Origin: G963667145 sp963667145
Lineage (GTDB): Bacteria; Cloacimonadota; Cloacimonadia; G963667145
NCBI GenBank assembly: GCA_963667145.1
Contig: OY762943.1
Location: forward strand, 558,001 to 622,000
DNA length: 64,000 bases
Direction: 5' to 3'
Shown: piece by piece, positions 1 to 8,810 of the stretch
Position numbering within the stretch: position 1 is the first letter of the stretch
How the letters are laid out: each line of letters begins with the position of its first letter
Program-made: the position numbers and the translations under genes
The notes under the pieces: generated by a model
Told to the model about the DNA's origin: nothing
Databases searched by the model: none
What the model saw: the letters and a program-made list of their open reading frames with translations, nothing else

Positions 1-1226
1 AAAACCAAAGAACCTGCTCCGCTATAACGAAGTGCTTTTTTCAGATTGAGCATATATCCAGAAAACGAAGATAGTTGATTATCAAGCGATTGCATATCTC
101 CGATGCCCACAAAAAATTTGCTGAAAACTCCAACTTTGCTCTCAGAATCGGCAGGAATTAACAGACCGCAATTCACCATCAAAGCCAAAAGCCCAACGCT
201 CTTCAAGAAAATGGTTTTGCCTCCAGCGTTAGCTCCAGAAACCACCAAATACGAACAATTTTTTTGCCCAATCTCCACACAAAATGGAATACATTTTTGC
301 TCCAAATCCATCTTCAATAGCGGATGATAAGCGTTTTTGAAATCCACAATCGGCTCTTTTGTTACCTCAACAGATTTGCATCCCAACTCCAAACTAAACT
401 CTCCCAAACCAAAATAGAAATCCAATTTTGCTAAAATTTTTTGATTGGAAAGAATTTCAAAACTTATGGCAAAAATTTCTTCGCTGAACTCTTCCAAAAT
501 TCGATTAATTTCCCTCATCTCCTGACTTCGCAAATCTTGCAACGAGTTGTTCTGACCGACTATTTCCTGAGGCTCAACGTAAACGGAAGCCTTAGTGCTA
601 CTGCGTCCATGCACGATGCCATCAACTCTGTCCGAAGCGGATGCCAAAAGCAAAATCCGCCCATCTTGATAAGCGACATAATCTTGGTCGGAATTGACAT
701 AAGTTTGCTCCAAGTAGCTGTTAATCTGTGAAGTTAGTGACCTTTTGTGAGAACAAATTCCTGTCAATTTCTTGCTGGCGGATTCTTTCACATTGCCGTG
801 ATTATCAAAGATGCGATTGAATTTGGTTGTGATAAATTGCAATTTGCAAAGCTGACTTATCTCCTCTCCCACAAGCAAAAAATCTTCTTTTTCCAAATCT
901 TCCAAGCTTTCCCACTCAGCTGTCAATCTTGAAGATAAAACACAAATTCTGCTAATTTTTTGCAATTGCTCGAAATTCAGACGTTGTGGTCGCTCCAATA
1001 ATTTGGTGACATCTTCCAATCCATCAAATCTCGCTCTGCTAACTCGGGAAATATAGGAACAAATTTGGAAGATAAATGTTTGCCTTGCAACGATTAACTT
1101 GCTCTCGCCCAAAGGAGTCAATTCCAAAAGATGCAACTTGCCCAAAGGGCTGTGAATCCTCGCTTCAATTAACTTTTTAAGCTTCCCAAAATCTAAAGCC
1201 TTTTCCCAATCACGCTCTGTTTTCAT
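1..1226 (-). CDS. mutS2: Endonuclease MutS2, N-terminal part (cut by window edge)
   Basis: Translating the minus strand from the ATG at 1226 gives an open frame of about 408 codons that runs off the left edge. It begins MKTERDWEKALDF and carries the MutS core and clamp region followed by the ATPase domain, with a Walker A motif GANAGGKT at about residues 331-338 (near base 213-240). The short N-terminus without a mismatch-binding domain and the GANAGGKT form fit MutS2, not MutS1. MutS2 acts on branched DNA or collided ribosomes through a C-terminal Smr nuclease domain, which would lie outside the window and cannot be checked here. The start faces YraN across about 56 bases, so the two genes are divergent. 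Confidence 0.9.
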   Translation of the reverse strand, partial: MKTERDWEKALDFGKLKKLIEARIHSPLGKLHLLELTPLGESKLIVARQTFIFQICSYISRVSRARFDGLEDVTKLLERPQRLNFEQLQKISRICVLSSRLTAEWESLEDLEKEDFLLVGEEISQLCKLQFITTKFNRIFDNHGNVKESASKKLTGICSHKRSLTSQINSYLEQTYVNSDQDYVAYQDGRILLLASASDRVDGIVHGRSSTKASVYVEPQEIVGQNNSLQDLRSQEMREINRILEEFSEEIFAISFEILSNQKILAKLDFYFGLGEFSLELGCKSVEVTKEPIVDFKNAYHPLLKMDLEQKCIPFCVEIGQKNCSYLVVSGANAGGKTIFLKSVGLLALMVNCGLLIPADSESKVGVFSKFFVGIGDMQSLDNQLSSFSGYMLNLKKALRYSGAGSLV

Positions 1227-1282
1227 ATCTTTCTTCACTAAATTTCTTGACCTCTTCCAAGTCTATTTCAACTCTAATTTTC

Positions 1283-1633
1283 ATGAATGACAAGGGTGCA
1301 AAATACGAAAAAATAGCAAGAAATTTCCTAGAAGATAAAGGGGTTACGCTTGTCGCGGGCAACTTTTTTTCACGCCACGGAGAGATAGACATCATTACCA
1401 TTGATGAGGATTATTTGTGCTTCGTGGAGGTGCGTTATAGAGCGAAAAACATCATGACCGCCATCGAAAGCGTTGACTACAAAAAGGCGGAGAAAATCAG
1501 ACTTACCGCTCAGGAATTTTTGGAACAAAACCCACAATTTGAAAATTATCCATTGCGATTTGATTTATTGGCAATCTCTTACGACCAACAATCTCAAAAA
1601 TATTCAATTCAGCATCTGAAGGATTTCTTTTAG
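1283..1633 (+). CDS. YraN/UPF0102 family nuclease-like protein
   Basis: This 116-residue protein starts MNDKGAKYEKIARNFL and contains the UPF0102 core: G-x-x-A-E-like start, then HGEIDII followed by CFVEVRYR, which match the D-x(n)-E-V-K-like catalytic pattern of the PD-(D/E)XK nuclease fold. An in-frame TTG at 1247 would add 12 residues that do not match the family, so the ATG at 1283 is preferred. No clear ribosome-binding site is visible. The role of YraN is not firmly known; a DNA-processing role is inferred from the fold. The gene ends one base before the stop of the convergent plsC gene. Confidence 0.85.
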   Translation: MNDKGAKYEKIARNFLEDKGVTLVAGNFFSRHGEIDIITIDEDYLCFVEVRYRAKNIMTAIESVDYKKAEKIRLTAQEFLEQNPQFENYPLRFDLLAISYDQQSQKYSIQHLKDFF

Positions 1634-1634
1634 T

Positions 1635-2405
1635 CTAACTGGCGGTGTATTCCTCTAAAATCCTTTCCCGAGAATAGTTACAACTGACTTTCCGATTGAC
1701 AGTGCCATCTATAGCTGGCAAAAAACTGATGCGAACTTTGGCGTTTTTAATATTGACCAACCCCTTGAAATGATTGATAAAGCGGATTTTGCCATAGTAA
1801 TAAAACGTTTGCTTATTCGTCTCGTCAACCGCACGACCGTTAAGTTGCAAATACTTCACGCAAATCGGAACAATCTTGGAATTTACGGCAGATTCAAACA
1901 TTGAAGCCTTGAAATTCTTCACAGTTACACCATCAGAAGTAGTACCCTCAGGGAAAAGCAAAATCGGAAGTCCACTATCCAGCACCTCTTTGGTTGCCTG
2001 AATATCCTCCAACAATCTTGCTTTGTTTCGCCTCTCGATGAACAAACTGCCACCCATAGTGGCGATAATCGCCTGAAATAGATGAATCTTCAGGTCAACA
2101 GAAGTAATGAAAAGAGTGGGAGTTACGGAAGCGATTATGGGAATATCCAAATACGAAAGATGATTGCAAACGAAGAAATTTCCACCAAATTCGGGGATGT
2201 TCTCTTTCCCGACAACCTCTACCTCGAAATTCATGAATTTCAAAGCACGTTTAGCCCATTTGGAAGTAGTTTTGATGAAGAAAATTCGCCTCTTTCTGAG
2301 ATTTCTATACCAAATAAAACCCCAAAAAGAAACGAAAACATAGCCGATTACATACAAAAAAATAAAATACAAATTACGATGAAAACTTATCTTCTTATTT
2401 GACAT
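1635..2405 (-). CDS. plsC: 1-acyl-sn-glycerol-3-phosphate acyltransferase (PlsC family)
   Basis: The 256-residue protein has one N-terminal membrane segment (about residues 11-35) followed by a PlsC acyltransferase domain. The catalytic HX4D motif is NHLSYLD (His82, Asp87) and the substrate-binding block is FPEGTTS at about 151-157. It is expected to acylate lysophosphatidic acid at the inner membrane to make phosphatidic acid; related family members acylate other lysolipids, so the exact substrate is inferred. It lies 16 bases downstream of valS on the same strand and probably shares its transcript. Confidence 0.88.
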   Translation of the reverse strand: MSNKKISFHRNLYFIFLYVIGYVFVSFWGFIWYRNLRKRRIFFIKTTSKWAKRALKFMNFEVEVVGKENIPEFGGNFFVCNHLSYLDIPIIASVTPTLFITSVDLKIHLFQAIIATMGGSLFIERRNKARLLEDIQATKEVLDSGLPILLFPEGTTSDGVTVKNFKASMFESAVNSKIVPICVKYLQLNGRAVDETNKQTFYYYGKIRFINHFKGLVNIKNAKVRISFLPAIDGTVNRKVSCNYSRERILEEYTAS

Positions 2406-2421
2406 TTAATTCCTCTGGGTT

Positions 2422-5058
2422 TTATCCCAGCCCTTTCAAAAGTCCCTCGACTTTGTCCATCTTACCTTTGACTTCAGCGTATTTGTCTTTTTCTTTGGCA
2501 ACAATTTCAGAGGGTGCGGAGTTAACAAATTTATCGTTGCTCAGCTTACCCGAAATAACTTTGAACTCTTTTTCCAATTTGGCGAGTTGCTTTTGCAATT
2601 TATCTCGTTCCACTTGCAAATCGACCATTCCAGCAAGTGGCAAATAAATTTCAACATTCTCCACCACTCCGGCAATCGCTTGTGCAGGCTTCTGCAAATC
2701 AACAGCCACCACCAACTCGAAACAATTGGCAAGAGACTGCAAGTATTGTTTGTACTCCTCAAAAAGTGCAACTTGCTCTTCTTCAGCTACTTTGATATAA
2801 ATTTTCACCTCTTTTGCAGGAGAAAGATTTACTTGCTTTTTCAAATTTCTAATCGTGGTGATGCTACCCTGAATTAAACTCATACCTTTGATAATTGCTT
2901 CATCTATCAAGCTGTTATCGACATTCGGGAAAGCAGAAATCGTAATAGATTCCTCTAAGTCATCTCCCACAAACGGTCTGATTTTTTCAAAAATTTCCTC
3001 AGAGATGAAAGGCATGATAGGGTGCAACATTCTCATCGCTCCCTGCATAATCTCCAAAAGTACGTACTGAGCTGTGTTCTTGCGTGTAGCATTCTCACCG
3101 TAAATTCTCTCTTTGGACAACTCCAAATACCATGAGCAAAACTCTTTCCACACAAAGTCTAACAGTGACGTTGCAACATCGTTAAATCGCAACTTCTCAT
3201 AGTTGAAACGAACATGCTCCAGCACCTGATTAAATCTGCCCAAAATCCACTTGTCAGCCAATTCAAGCTGCAAATTATCTTTAGACGGAGCTTGCTCAAT
3301 CCCTTGCAAAATATAGCGAGTTGCGTTCCAAAGTTTGTTGGTGAAATTGCGTCCCGTCTCCAAAATCTTATCCGAATAATAACTATCCTCGCCCTTGGGT
3401 GTATGATAAATAATCGCAAACCGCAAAGCGTCAGCACCAACCTGCTCGATAAGGTCGAGCGGATTTGGAGAATTGCCAAGAGACTTACTCATCTTGCGTC
3501 CAAGCTCATCACGGACTATGCCATGCAACAAAACCGTATCAAACGCAACAACGTTCTTGAACTCCAGCGTGGTCATTATCATTCTGGCGACCCAAAGGTA
3601 AATGATTTCTGGAGCTGTAATCAGGGTGCTTGTTGGCAAGTAGTATTGCAAATCTTCGGAATCGTCAGGCCATCCAAGAGTGGAAAAAGGCCACAACGCC
3701 GAAGAAAACCAAGTGTCCAAAACGTCTTCATCTTGTGTTAATTTCTTGCAACCACAAGCTGAACATTCGCTTGGAACAGACTTGGCAACAACCATCTTCC
3801 CACAATCTTCACAATAGTAAGCTGGAATTCGATGTCCCCACCATATTTGTCTGGAGATGCACCAATCACGGACGTTCTCCATCCAGTGCAAATAAACTTT
3901 CGTCCATCTGCTCGGCTGAAAATCTATCTCCCCATTCTTCACCTTCTCGATGGCAGGCTTAGCCAACGGCTCCATGCTCACAAACCATTGGTCGGACAAA
4001 AACGGCTCGATGATAGTGTTACAGCGATAGCATTTCCCGACTGTGTGAGGATAATCTTTTTCACTGCAAAATACACCTTCGTCTTTGAGCATCGCAATCA
4101 CTTTCTCCCTCGCCTCTTCTCTGGTCAACCCATCAAATTCCTTGCCCGCTTCTGCAGTCATTTTGCCATGTTCATCTATAATGCTCACAAAATCCAAATT
4201 GTGCTTTTGCCCAATTTCAAAATCGTTAGGATCGTGAGCAGGTGTAATCTTGAGGCATCCCGTACCAAACGACATATCTACATATTCATCACCGATAATC
4301 GGAATTTTCTTGTGAACTATCGGCAAAACAACTTCCCTGCCAATCAAATCTTTGTATCTCTCGTCATTGGGATTCACGGCGATAGCGACATCCGCCATCA
4401 TCGTCTCAGGTCTAGTCGTTGCGATAGTCACCTTGCCACTGCCGTCAGCCAAAGGATAGTAAACCTCATACAGCTTGGACGCTTCTTCCTCATGCTCAAC
4501 TTCGTCGTTCGCCAGAGCGGTCGTGCAACGAGGACACCAGTTTATAATCCTCTTACCTTTGTAAATCAGCCCCTTCTCATAAAGCCTAATGAAAACCTCT
4601 TTGACCGCTTCGGAAAGTCCTTCGTCCATGGTGAAACGCAATCGCGACCAATCACACGAACAACCGAGCTGTTTCAACTGCTCAAGAATTATTCCACCCT
4701 TGTCCTCTTTCCATTTCCAAATGCGTTCGATGAGCTTCTCGCGACCCAAATCGAAACGAGTTTTGCCCTCTTTCGCCAAATCTTTTTCCACCATATTCTG
4801 CGTAGCAATGCCAGCATGGTCGGTTCCCGGCACCCACAGAGCGTTGAAACCGTCCATCCGCTTGTAACGAATAAGAATATCTTGCAAAGTGTTGTTCAAA
4901 ACATGTCCCATATGCAACACGCCAGTCACATTGGGAGGTGGCATCAGAATTGTGAAAGGCTTTTTGCTACTATCAGGCTCAGGCGAAAAATAGCCCTTCT
5001 TTTGCCAAACATCGTACCATTTTTTTTCAATACTCTTGGGGTTATAAGACTTCTCCAT
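2422..5058 (-). CDS. valS: Valyl-tRNA synthetase
   Basis: This 878-residue protein is a full-length class Ia valine-tRNA ligase. It has the HIGH-type motif HMGH at residues 49-52, the editing (CP1) domain with TTRPETMMADVA at about 214-225, zinc-binding cysteine pairs (CPRC near 175, CYRC near 343, CEDC near 416), the KMSKS motif at 522-526, and a C-terminal anticodon-binding and coiled-coil arm (about 810-878). The coiled-coil arm is typical of bacterial ValRS. Its ATG overlaps the stop of the upstream DUF2723 gene by one base (TAATG), which suggests translational coupling. Confidence 0.98.
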   Translation of the reverse strand: MEKSYNPKSIEKKWYDVWQKKGYFSPEPDSSKKPFTILMPPPNVTGVLHMGHVLNNTLQDILIRYKRMDGFNALWVPGTDHAGIATQNMVEKDLAKEGKTRFDLGREKLIERIWKWKEDKGGIILEQLKQLGCSCDWSRLRFTMDEGLSEAVKEVFIRLYEKGLIYKGKRIINWCPRCTTALANDEVEHEEEASKLYEVYYPLADGSGKVTIATTRPETMMADVAIAVNPNDERYKDLIGREVVLPIVHKKIPIIGDEYVDMSFGTGCLKITPAHDPNDFEIGQKHNLDFVSIIDEHGKMTAEAGKEFDGLTREEAREKVIAMLKDEGVFCSEKDYPHTVGKCYRCNTIIEPFLSDQWFVSMEPLAKPAIEKVKNGEIDFQPSRWTKVYLHWMENVRDWCISRQIWWGHRIPAYYCEDCGKMVVAKSVPSECSACGCKKLTQDEDVLDTWFSSALWPFSTLGWPDDSEDLQYYLPTSTLITAPEIIYLWVARMIMTTLEFKNVVAFDTVLLHGIVRDELGRKMSKSLGNSPNPLDLIEQVGADALRFAIIYHTPKGEDSYYSDKILETGRNFTNKLWNATRYILQGIEQAPSKDNLQLELADKWILGRFNQVLEHVRFNYEKLRFNDVATSLLDFVWKEFCSWYLELSKERIYGENATRKNTAQYVLLEIMQGAMRMLHPIMPFISEEIFEKIRPFVGDDLEESITISAFPNVDNSLIDEAIIKGMSLIQGSITTIRNLKKQVNLSPAKEVKIYIKVAEEEQVALFEEYKQYLQSLANCFELVVAVDLQKPAQAIAGVVENVEIYLPLAGMVDLQVERDKLQKQLAKLEKEFKVISGKLSNDKFVNSAPSEIVAKEKDKYAEVKGKMDKVEGLLKGLG

Positions 5059-7400
5059 TACTTTTCACCACCCTCAGCATTTTGACTTTCCAGTTGCCTA
5101 ATATAGTTTTGGAATAACTCTCTCTGATGCACAAAAGCCCTGTTGTATTCACCGTTGGAAAGGACAACAGCCTTATCAATCATCTGTCCAGCTAATGCTA
5201 AATTGGAGGTCTTGGAAGCCAAATTAACATGCGTCCTATAGAAGACGTTGGCGACGAAATTGCTCATTCTGGAAACATCGGAATCTTTATAATACGAATC
5301 GTCCTCAAAGCTCTCTATCATACAATTATTCAATAAGTTACTAATAGCTCTTTGCAATCCCAATTTTTCGTCTGGCTTAACAACCACTCTTTGCACGAAG
5401 CCCTCATCCTGCCAATGCTCGTGGAAAAGCATATCGTTGGAAGAAGTGGACGCAAAGTAGATTGGTCGCTTACCAAAGTTATTTTTGATAATCTGCAAAA
5501 TCGCCAAATCGCGAACATACATCACTTGCCCTTTGGTAATTTTGGTCGAGAGCAGAACCTCATTTGTTTCCTCATCATACAAACGGAAAGTCCTGTCGCT
5601 CTGCACGTAAAAAGGTCTCAAGCGGTCAATTTCCGAATCCGACCAACCAAAAATCACGCCATCCTTATCTCGCATCTGCTTGATGTACCACGGAGTGTTT
5701 ATCAAGCTGAGATTAACAATAGCCACATCGGGACGAATTCCTTTTCGCTGAGCTTCATTAAAAGCTTTGATGCTCGCCAATCTCTGCTTAGTTTTGGCAT
5801 CAGGCACAACATCCGTGGCAGGAGGCACAACCTCATGCTTTTTGCTATACGAATCGTAGCAAGCCTGTGCATACCACAGCGGAAATGTGTCGTTATCGCC
5901 GTTGGTGAACAAAATTGCGTTCTCCTCACAAGAGTTGAGAAAATTGAAAGCGTATTCCATCGCCGTGTAGTTGTTATGACGATTGTGAGTATAAAACATT
6001 GAAGCGAAATTCACCACTGGAAAAATAAGCAAAACAACCAAAACAACTCTGGAAAAAACTTTTTTCTGTTTCAGCAAATACGCAATCCAAACAAGCCCCA
6101 TAGACATCCAAACTGTCCATAAATTGTAAGCAGAAGCAAAGAAATATTGTCTGTTCCTCACCTCATGGTCGCTAAGGTTCATCACGATTATCATTGCAAC
6201 TGTAGTCATAAACAGGAAAGATGCAAAATAAACAAACGACCTTTTACTCGATTTAAAATGAAAAACAGCACCTGCAATCCCAATCAAAAAAATAAACCAA
6301 TGCACCAAGAACGAAACCACTCCAGTAGAAATCTTGAGCAGATTGCTAATGTAAGGAATGTGGAAAAATTGCTGACCAAAATATCGCATAAAATGGAAAT
6401 TTATCTGATAGCCAATAGGAGAATTTCTGTGCATAAAGTTGGAACCACCGTACTGTTTCCGCATAACAAAATCGACGAACGCACTCCATGTGGACGGATC
6501 GGATTCGTTGATATAAGGCATTTGAGACGCCCTAATTATCAACAGTAAATGACACGACACACCCAAAAATATAAGAACTGCACCAAAAATCCAAACTCGT
6601 TTGCTAACGTCGTCTTTAAGGAAATAGTACAGTAAACAAAAAGCTGCCAAACCAAACAGAAGTTTAGACAAACTGCTATAACCTATCGCTTCGCCAATGG
6701 GATAGCCAAGCAACAAAATAGCCAGCAAACAAAATCCATAAACCGCTACCTTAATCCAAAAATTGTTATCGTGAACATGAGCGTGAATTTTAGGATAAAT
6801 CGCCACAAACAAAATCGCAGGTACTATCTGCAAAACAGTTTGGTGAAAGCTGAACCCGATAAAAAGCAAATAAACTATCACGAGCAAAATATTTTGTCCG
6901 CCCAAATCGGCATACTTCTCTCTCCACACCAATGTCAGCCAAATGCAAAGGTTCACGAAAAATAACGCTCCTCCGTAAACTTCCGCTTCGATAGCGTTGT
7001 TCCAAATGGAGTTGGAAAAAGCCGTGAGCAGAGCAGCTATAGCCCCGATGAAATAAGCGTAGATTTGCTCATCCTTTCTGCTGAACATCAGTTTGCACAG
7101 CTTAACCGCGATGAGATAAGTAAAAAGAACCGCAAAAGCCGATAGCAATCCTGAGTAGAAATTGATGAGAATCGCGTCTTCCACAAGTCCAAAAGTGATG
7201 ACCTTGAAAAATTTGCCCAACAGCACATAAAAAGGGTTTCCCGGAGGATGTGGCACACCCAAAAATGTGCATCCAGGAATGAACTCTCCGCAATCCCAAA
7301 AGTTTACGGTGCTACTTTGACAATAACTATAAACGACCAAAGCTACAAAGAAAATGACCGTTCCTAAAGAATAATGAATTTTTTTGTTAACTCTAAACAT
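5058..7400 (-). CDS. DUF2723 family polytopic membrane protein (GT117-like)
   Basis: A protein of about 780 residues with a DUF2723 N-terminal domain (motif FWDCGEFIPGCTFLGVPHPPG) and some twelve predicted membrane spans in the first 480 residues, followed by a soluble C-terminal domain. The DCGE block resembles the catalytic acidic loop of GT-C glycosyltransferases such as protein O-mannosyltransferases, so a lipid-linked sugar transferase acting at the outer face of the inner membrane is the likely class. A TTG at 7433 would add 11 residues, but the ATG at 7400 has GGGGAAG directly upstream and begins at the first membrane helix. The gene is translationally coupled to valS. Confidence 0.85.
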   Translation of the reverse strand: MFRVNKKIHYSLGTVIFFVALVVYSYCQSSTVNFWDCGEFIPGCTFLGVPHPPGNPFYVLLGKFFKVITFGLVEDAILINFYSGLLSAFAVLFTYLIAVKLCKLMFSRKDEQIYAYFIGAIAALLTAFSNSIWNNAIEAEVYGGALFFVNLCIWLTLVWREKYADLGGQNILLVIVYLLFIGFSFHQTVLQIVPAILFVAIYPKIHAHVHDNNFWIKVAVYGFCLLAILLLGYPIGEAIGYSSLSKLLFGLAAFCLLYYFLKDDVSKRVWIFGAVLIFLGVSCHLLLIIRASQMPYINESDPSTWSAFVDFVMRKQYGGSNFMHRNSPIGYQINFHFMRYFGQQFFHIPYISNLLKISTGVVSFLVHWFIFLIGIAGAVFHFKSSKRSFVYFASFLFMTTVAMIIVMNLSDHEVRNRQYFFASAYNLWTVWMSMGLVWIAYLLKQKKVFSRVVLVVLLIFPVVNFASMFYTHNRHNNYTAMEYAFNFLNSCEENAILFTNGDNDTFPLWYAQACYDSYSKKHEVVPPATDVVPDAKTKQRLASIKAFNEAQRKGIRPDVAIVNLSLINTPWYIKQMRDKDGVIFGWSDSEIDRLRPFYVQSDRTFRLYDEETNEVLLSTKITKGQVMYVRDLAILQIIKNNFGKRPIYFASTSSNDMLFHEHWQDEGFVQRVVVKPDEKLGLQRAISNLLNNCMIESFEDDSYYKDSDVSRMSNFVANVFYRTHVNLASKTSNLALAGQMIDKAVVLSNGEYNRAFVHQRELFQNYIRQLESQNAEGGEK

Positions 7401-7503
7401 GACTTCCCCAAAAGCTCGAATATTTTTCGGCAAAGAACGGGAAAGGTCGATTTCTGTCTATAAAAATTTGTGAAACATGGGATTTATTATATGTTATCGA
7501 TTG

Positions 7504-8163
7504 CTATAAATATTCTCTAATAAACCTTTCAACATCTTTTATCATATCTTGAACATCATGCTTATTAAAATTTCCAACATTCCCATGAGCAGCAGAATTT
7601 CTTATATCAGCAAGAGCAGTTATTCTTTTCTGTTGCAATTTATTATATTTTCCTATCTTAGCAAGATCAGAATTCATTTTGTCCATTTTCCCTATATTTA
7701 TATTTTCTTGAGAACACAATTCCCTAAGAGATGATTCTAAAATAACTCCTGTAATAACAGCTGATGCTAATAGATATCCAGAATTCAACAATTCTTGAGC
7801 CTGTTCAAGTTCTGACTCAAAAATTTCTGCTTGAATTAACGAGCGTGTAGTACGAAGATATCCTCCTTCGTAATCTTCTTTTGCTGCTATAAAAATAGCT
7901 TTTAACCTATAAAAGATATCTAAATGTGTATCAAATCCAATCCTTTTTTCATTTTCTGAAAATATAATATAATGCTCAGAAGTAGAACCACATGCTTTAC
8001 TTAAAAGATTTTTAACCTTTACAATCCACTCCAATAATGCCGTACCTTCAATTGTCATTTTATATTCATTCAAAAAGCTGTTGTACTTTTGATCTTTAGT
8101 AGATTCCAAATTTTCCATTTGCTGAAACAATTCATTAAACCTTTTTTTAAAAATATCCTCCAT
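7504..8163 (-). CDS. HEPN-like domain protein of unknown function
   Basis: A 219-residue protein not recognised as any named family. The C-terminal half (about 125-219) is all-helical and contains RNSAAH at 188-193, matching the RX4-6H motif of HEPN nucleases and of DUF4145-type proteins that end in a helix with an RNxxxH pattern. The N-terminal half has no recognisable motif. The gene starts four bases after feoC with GGAGG upstream, so it can be co-transcribed with the feo operon. Its codons are clearly more AT-rich than those of the neighbours (many AAT, ATA, TTA), which suggests recent acquisition. A role as a toxin or defence RNase is only inferred; no antitoxin-like partner is adjacent. 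Confidence 0.65.
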   Translation of the reverse strand: MEDIFKKRFNELFQQMENLESTKDQKYNSFLNEYKMTIEGTALLEWIVKVKNLLSKACGSTSEHYIIFSENEKRIGFDTHLDIFYRLKAIFIAAKEDYEGGYLRTTRSLIQAEIFESELEQAQELLNSGYLLASAVITGVILESSLRELCSQENINIGKMDKMNSDLAKIGKYNKLQQKRITALADIRNSAAHGNVGNFNKHDVQDMIKDVERFIREYL

Positions 8164-8167
8164 AAAT

Positions 8168-8401
8168 CTAATCCTCCAAACTCAACCTATAAAAAATCGT
8201 CCGCTCTTTCTGGCAACCAAGACAACCTTTGCAACTACCACTACATTTCGGCAAAATCTCCACTTTCTCCACTCTTCCCTTGCGTTCCAGCTGTGTCAAA
8301 GCCATACTAATAGTTTCAGGGTCTTTTTTCAGAGACACACTCAAATCCAAGAGCGAAATCGTTCCCCGCTCTTTCAAAATCGTCATCAACTCTCTTAGCA
8401 T
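8168..8401 (-). CDS. feoC: FeoC-like winged-helix protein with Cys cluster
   Basis: A 77-residue protein with an N-terminal winged helix (residues 1-45) and a wing holding four cysteines, Cys53, Cys57, Cys60 and Cys63 (pattern C-x3-C-x2-C-x2-C). This is the FeoC pattern, which can bind an oxygen-sensitive Fe-S cluster and is thought to control FeoB stability or transcription. The longer frame from 8443 is unlikely because the ATG at 8401 has GGGGAGA at a proper distance and begins the winged helix. It follows the second FeoA-like gene and precedes the HEPN-like gene. Confidence 0.85.
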   Translation of the reverse strand: MLRELMTILKERGTISLLDLSVSLKKDPETISMALTQLERKGRVEKVEILPKCSGSCKGCLGCQKERTIFYRLSLED

Positions 8402-8476
8402 AATCTCCCCATCAAATAAAACAATGTAGCAACCCGCCGACAACAGATTGCTACATCATAAAGTCTTGCCCCAGAA

Positions 8477-8794
8477 TTATCTAACAACTATCGCTTGCCC
8501 AGTTTTCTTGGGCACTATCAATCTGGTCTCGCCAACGCACACCACCAAATTGTCTTCGCTGGCATCGTTCTTGCTCATGCGGATAATTTGTCCGCTGAAT
8601 AGTCCCATACCCACGGTTTGCTCATCAGGATTGACGACTATCTTAGCCCTCTGTCCTTCCGGCAACTCGGCAAGTGGGAAACTGCCTTCCAGATGCCTGC
8701 GTTCGCACCTACGCAATCTCTCTTGTCTATCGCCTTCTCTGTGATAACCATGTCCACATCCAAGACCTGAACCACCTCTTTTACCATTAAACAT
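8477..8794 (-). CDS. FeoA-domain protein with metal-binding N-terminal tail
   Basis: A 105-residue protein. Residues about 35-105 form an SH3-like FeoA domain (PLAELPEGQRAKIV at the start, then G-x-G-L-F-x-G-Q-x-I). The first 34 residues are Gly/Arg-rich and hold Cys13, His15, His18 and Cys30, a likely metal-binding tail not found in ordinary FeoA. The ATG at 8794 has a near-perfect GGAGGAAAA upstream site; the frame extends further upstream into feoB but without a better start. It is a second FeoA domain in the operon besides the one fused to Fur, and probably binds the cytosolic part of FeoB. Confidence 0.82.
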   Translation of the reverse strand: MFNGKRGGSGLGCGHGYHREGDRQERLRRCERRHLEGSFPLAELPEGQRAKIVVNPDEQTVGMGLFSGQIIRMSKNDASEDNLVVCVGETRLIVPKKTGQAIVVR

Positions 8795-8810
8795 TTTTCC
8801 TCCAAAACTT

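Noticed and set aside
3832..5085. A 417-codon open frame on the plus strand
   Set aside because: It lies entirely antisense to valS, which is complete and recognised; low-complexity-free shadow of a long gene.
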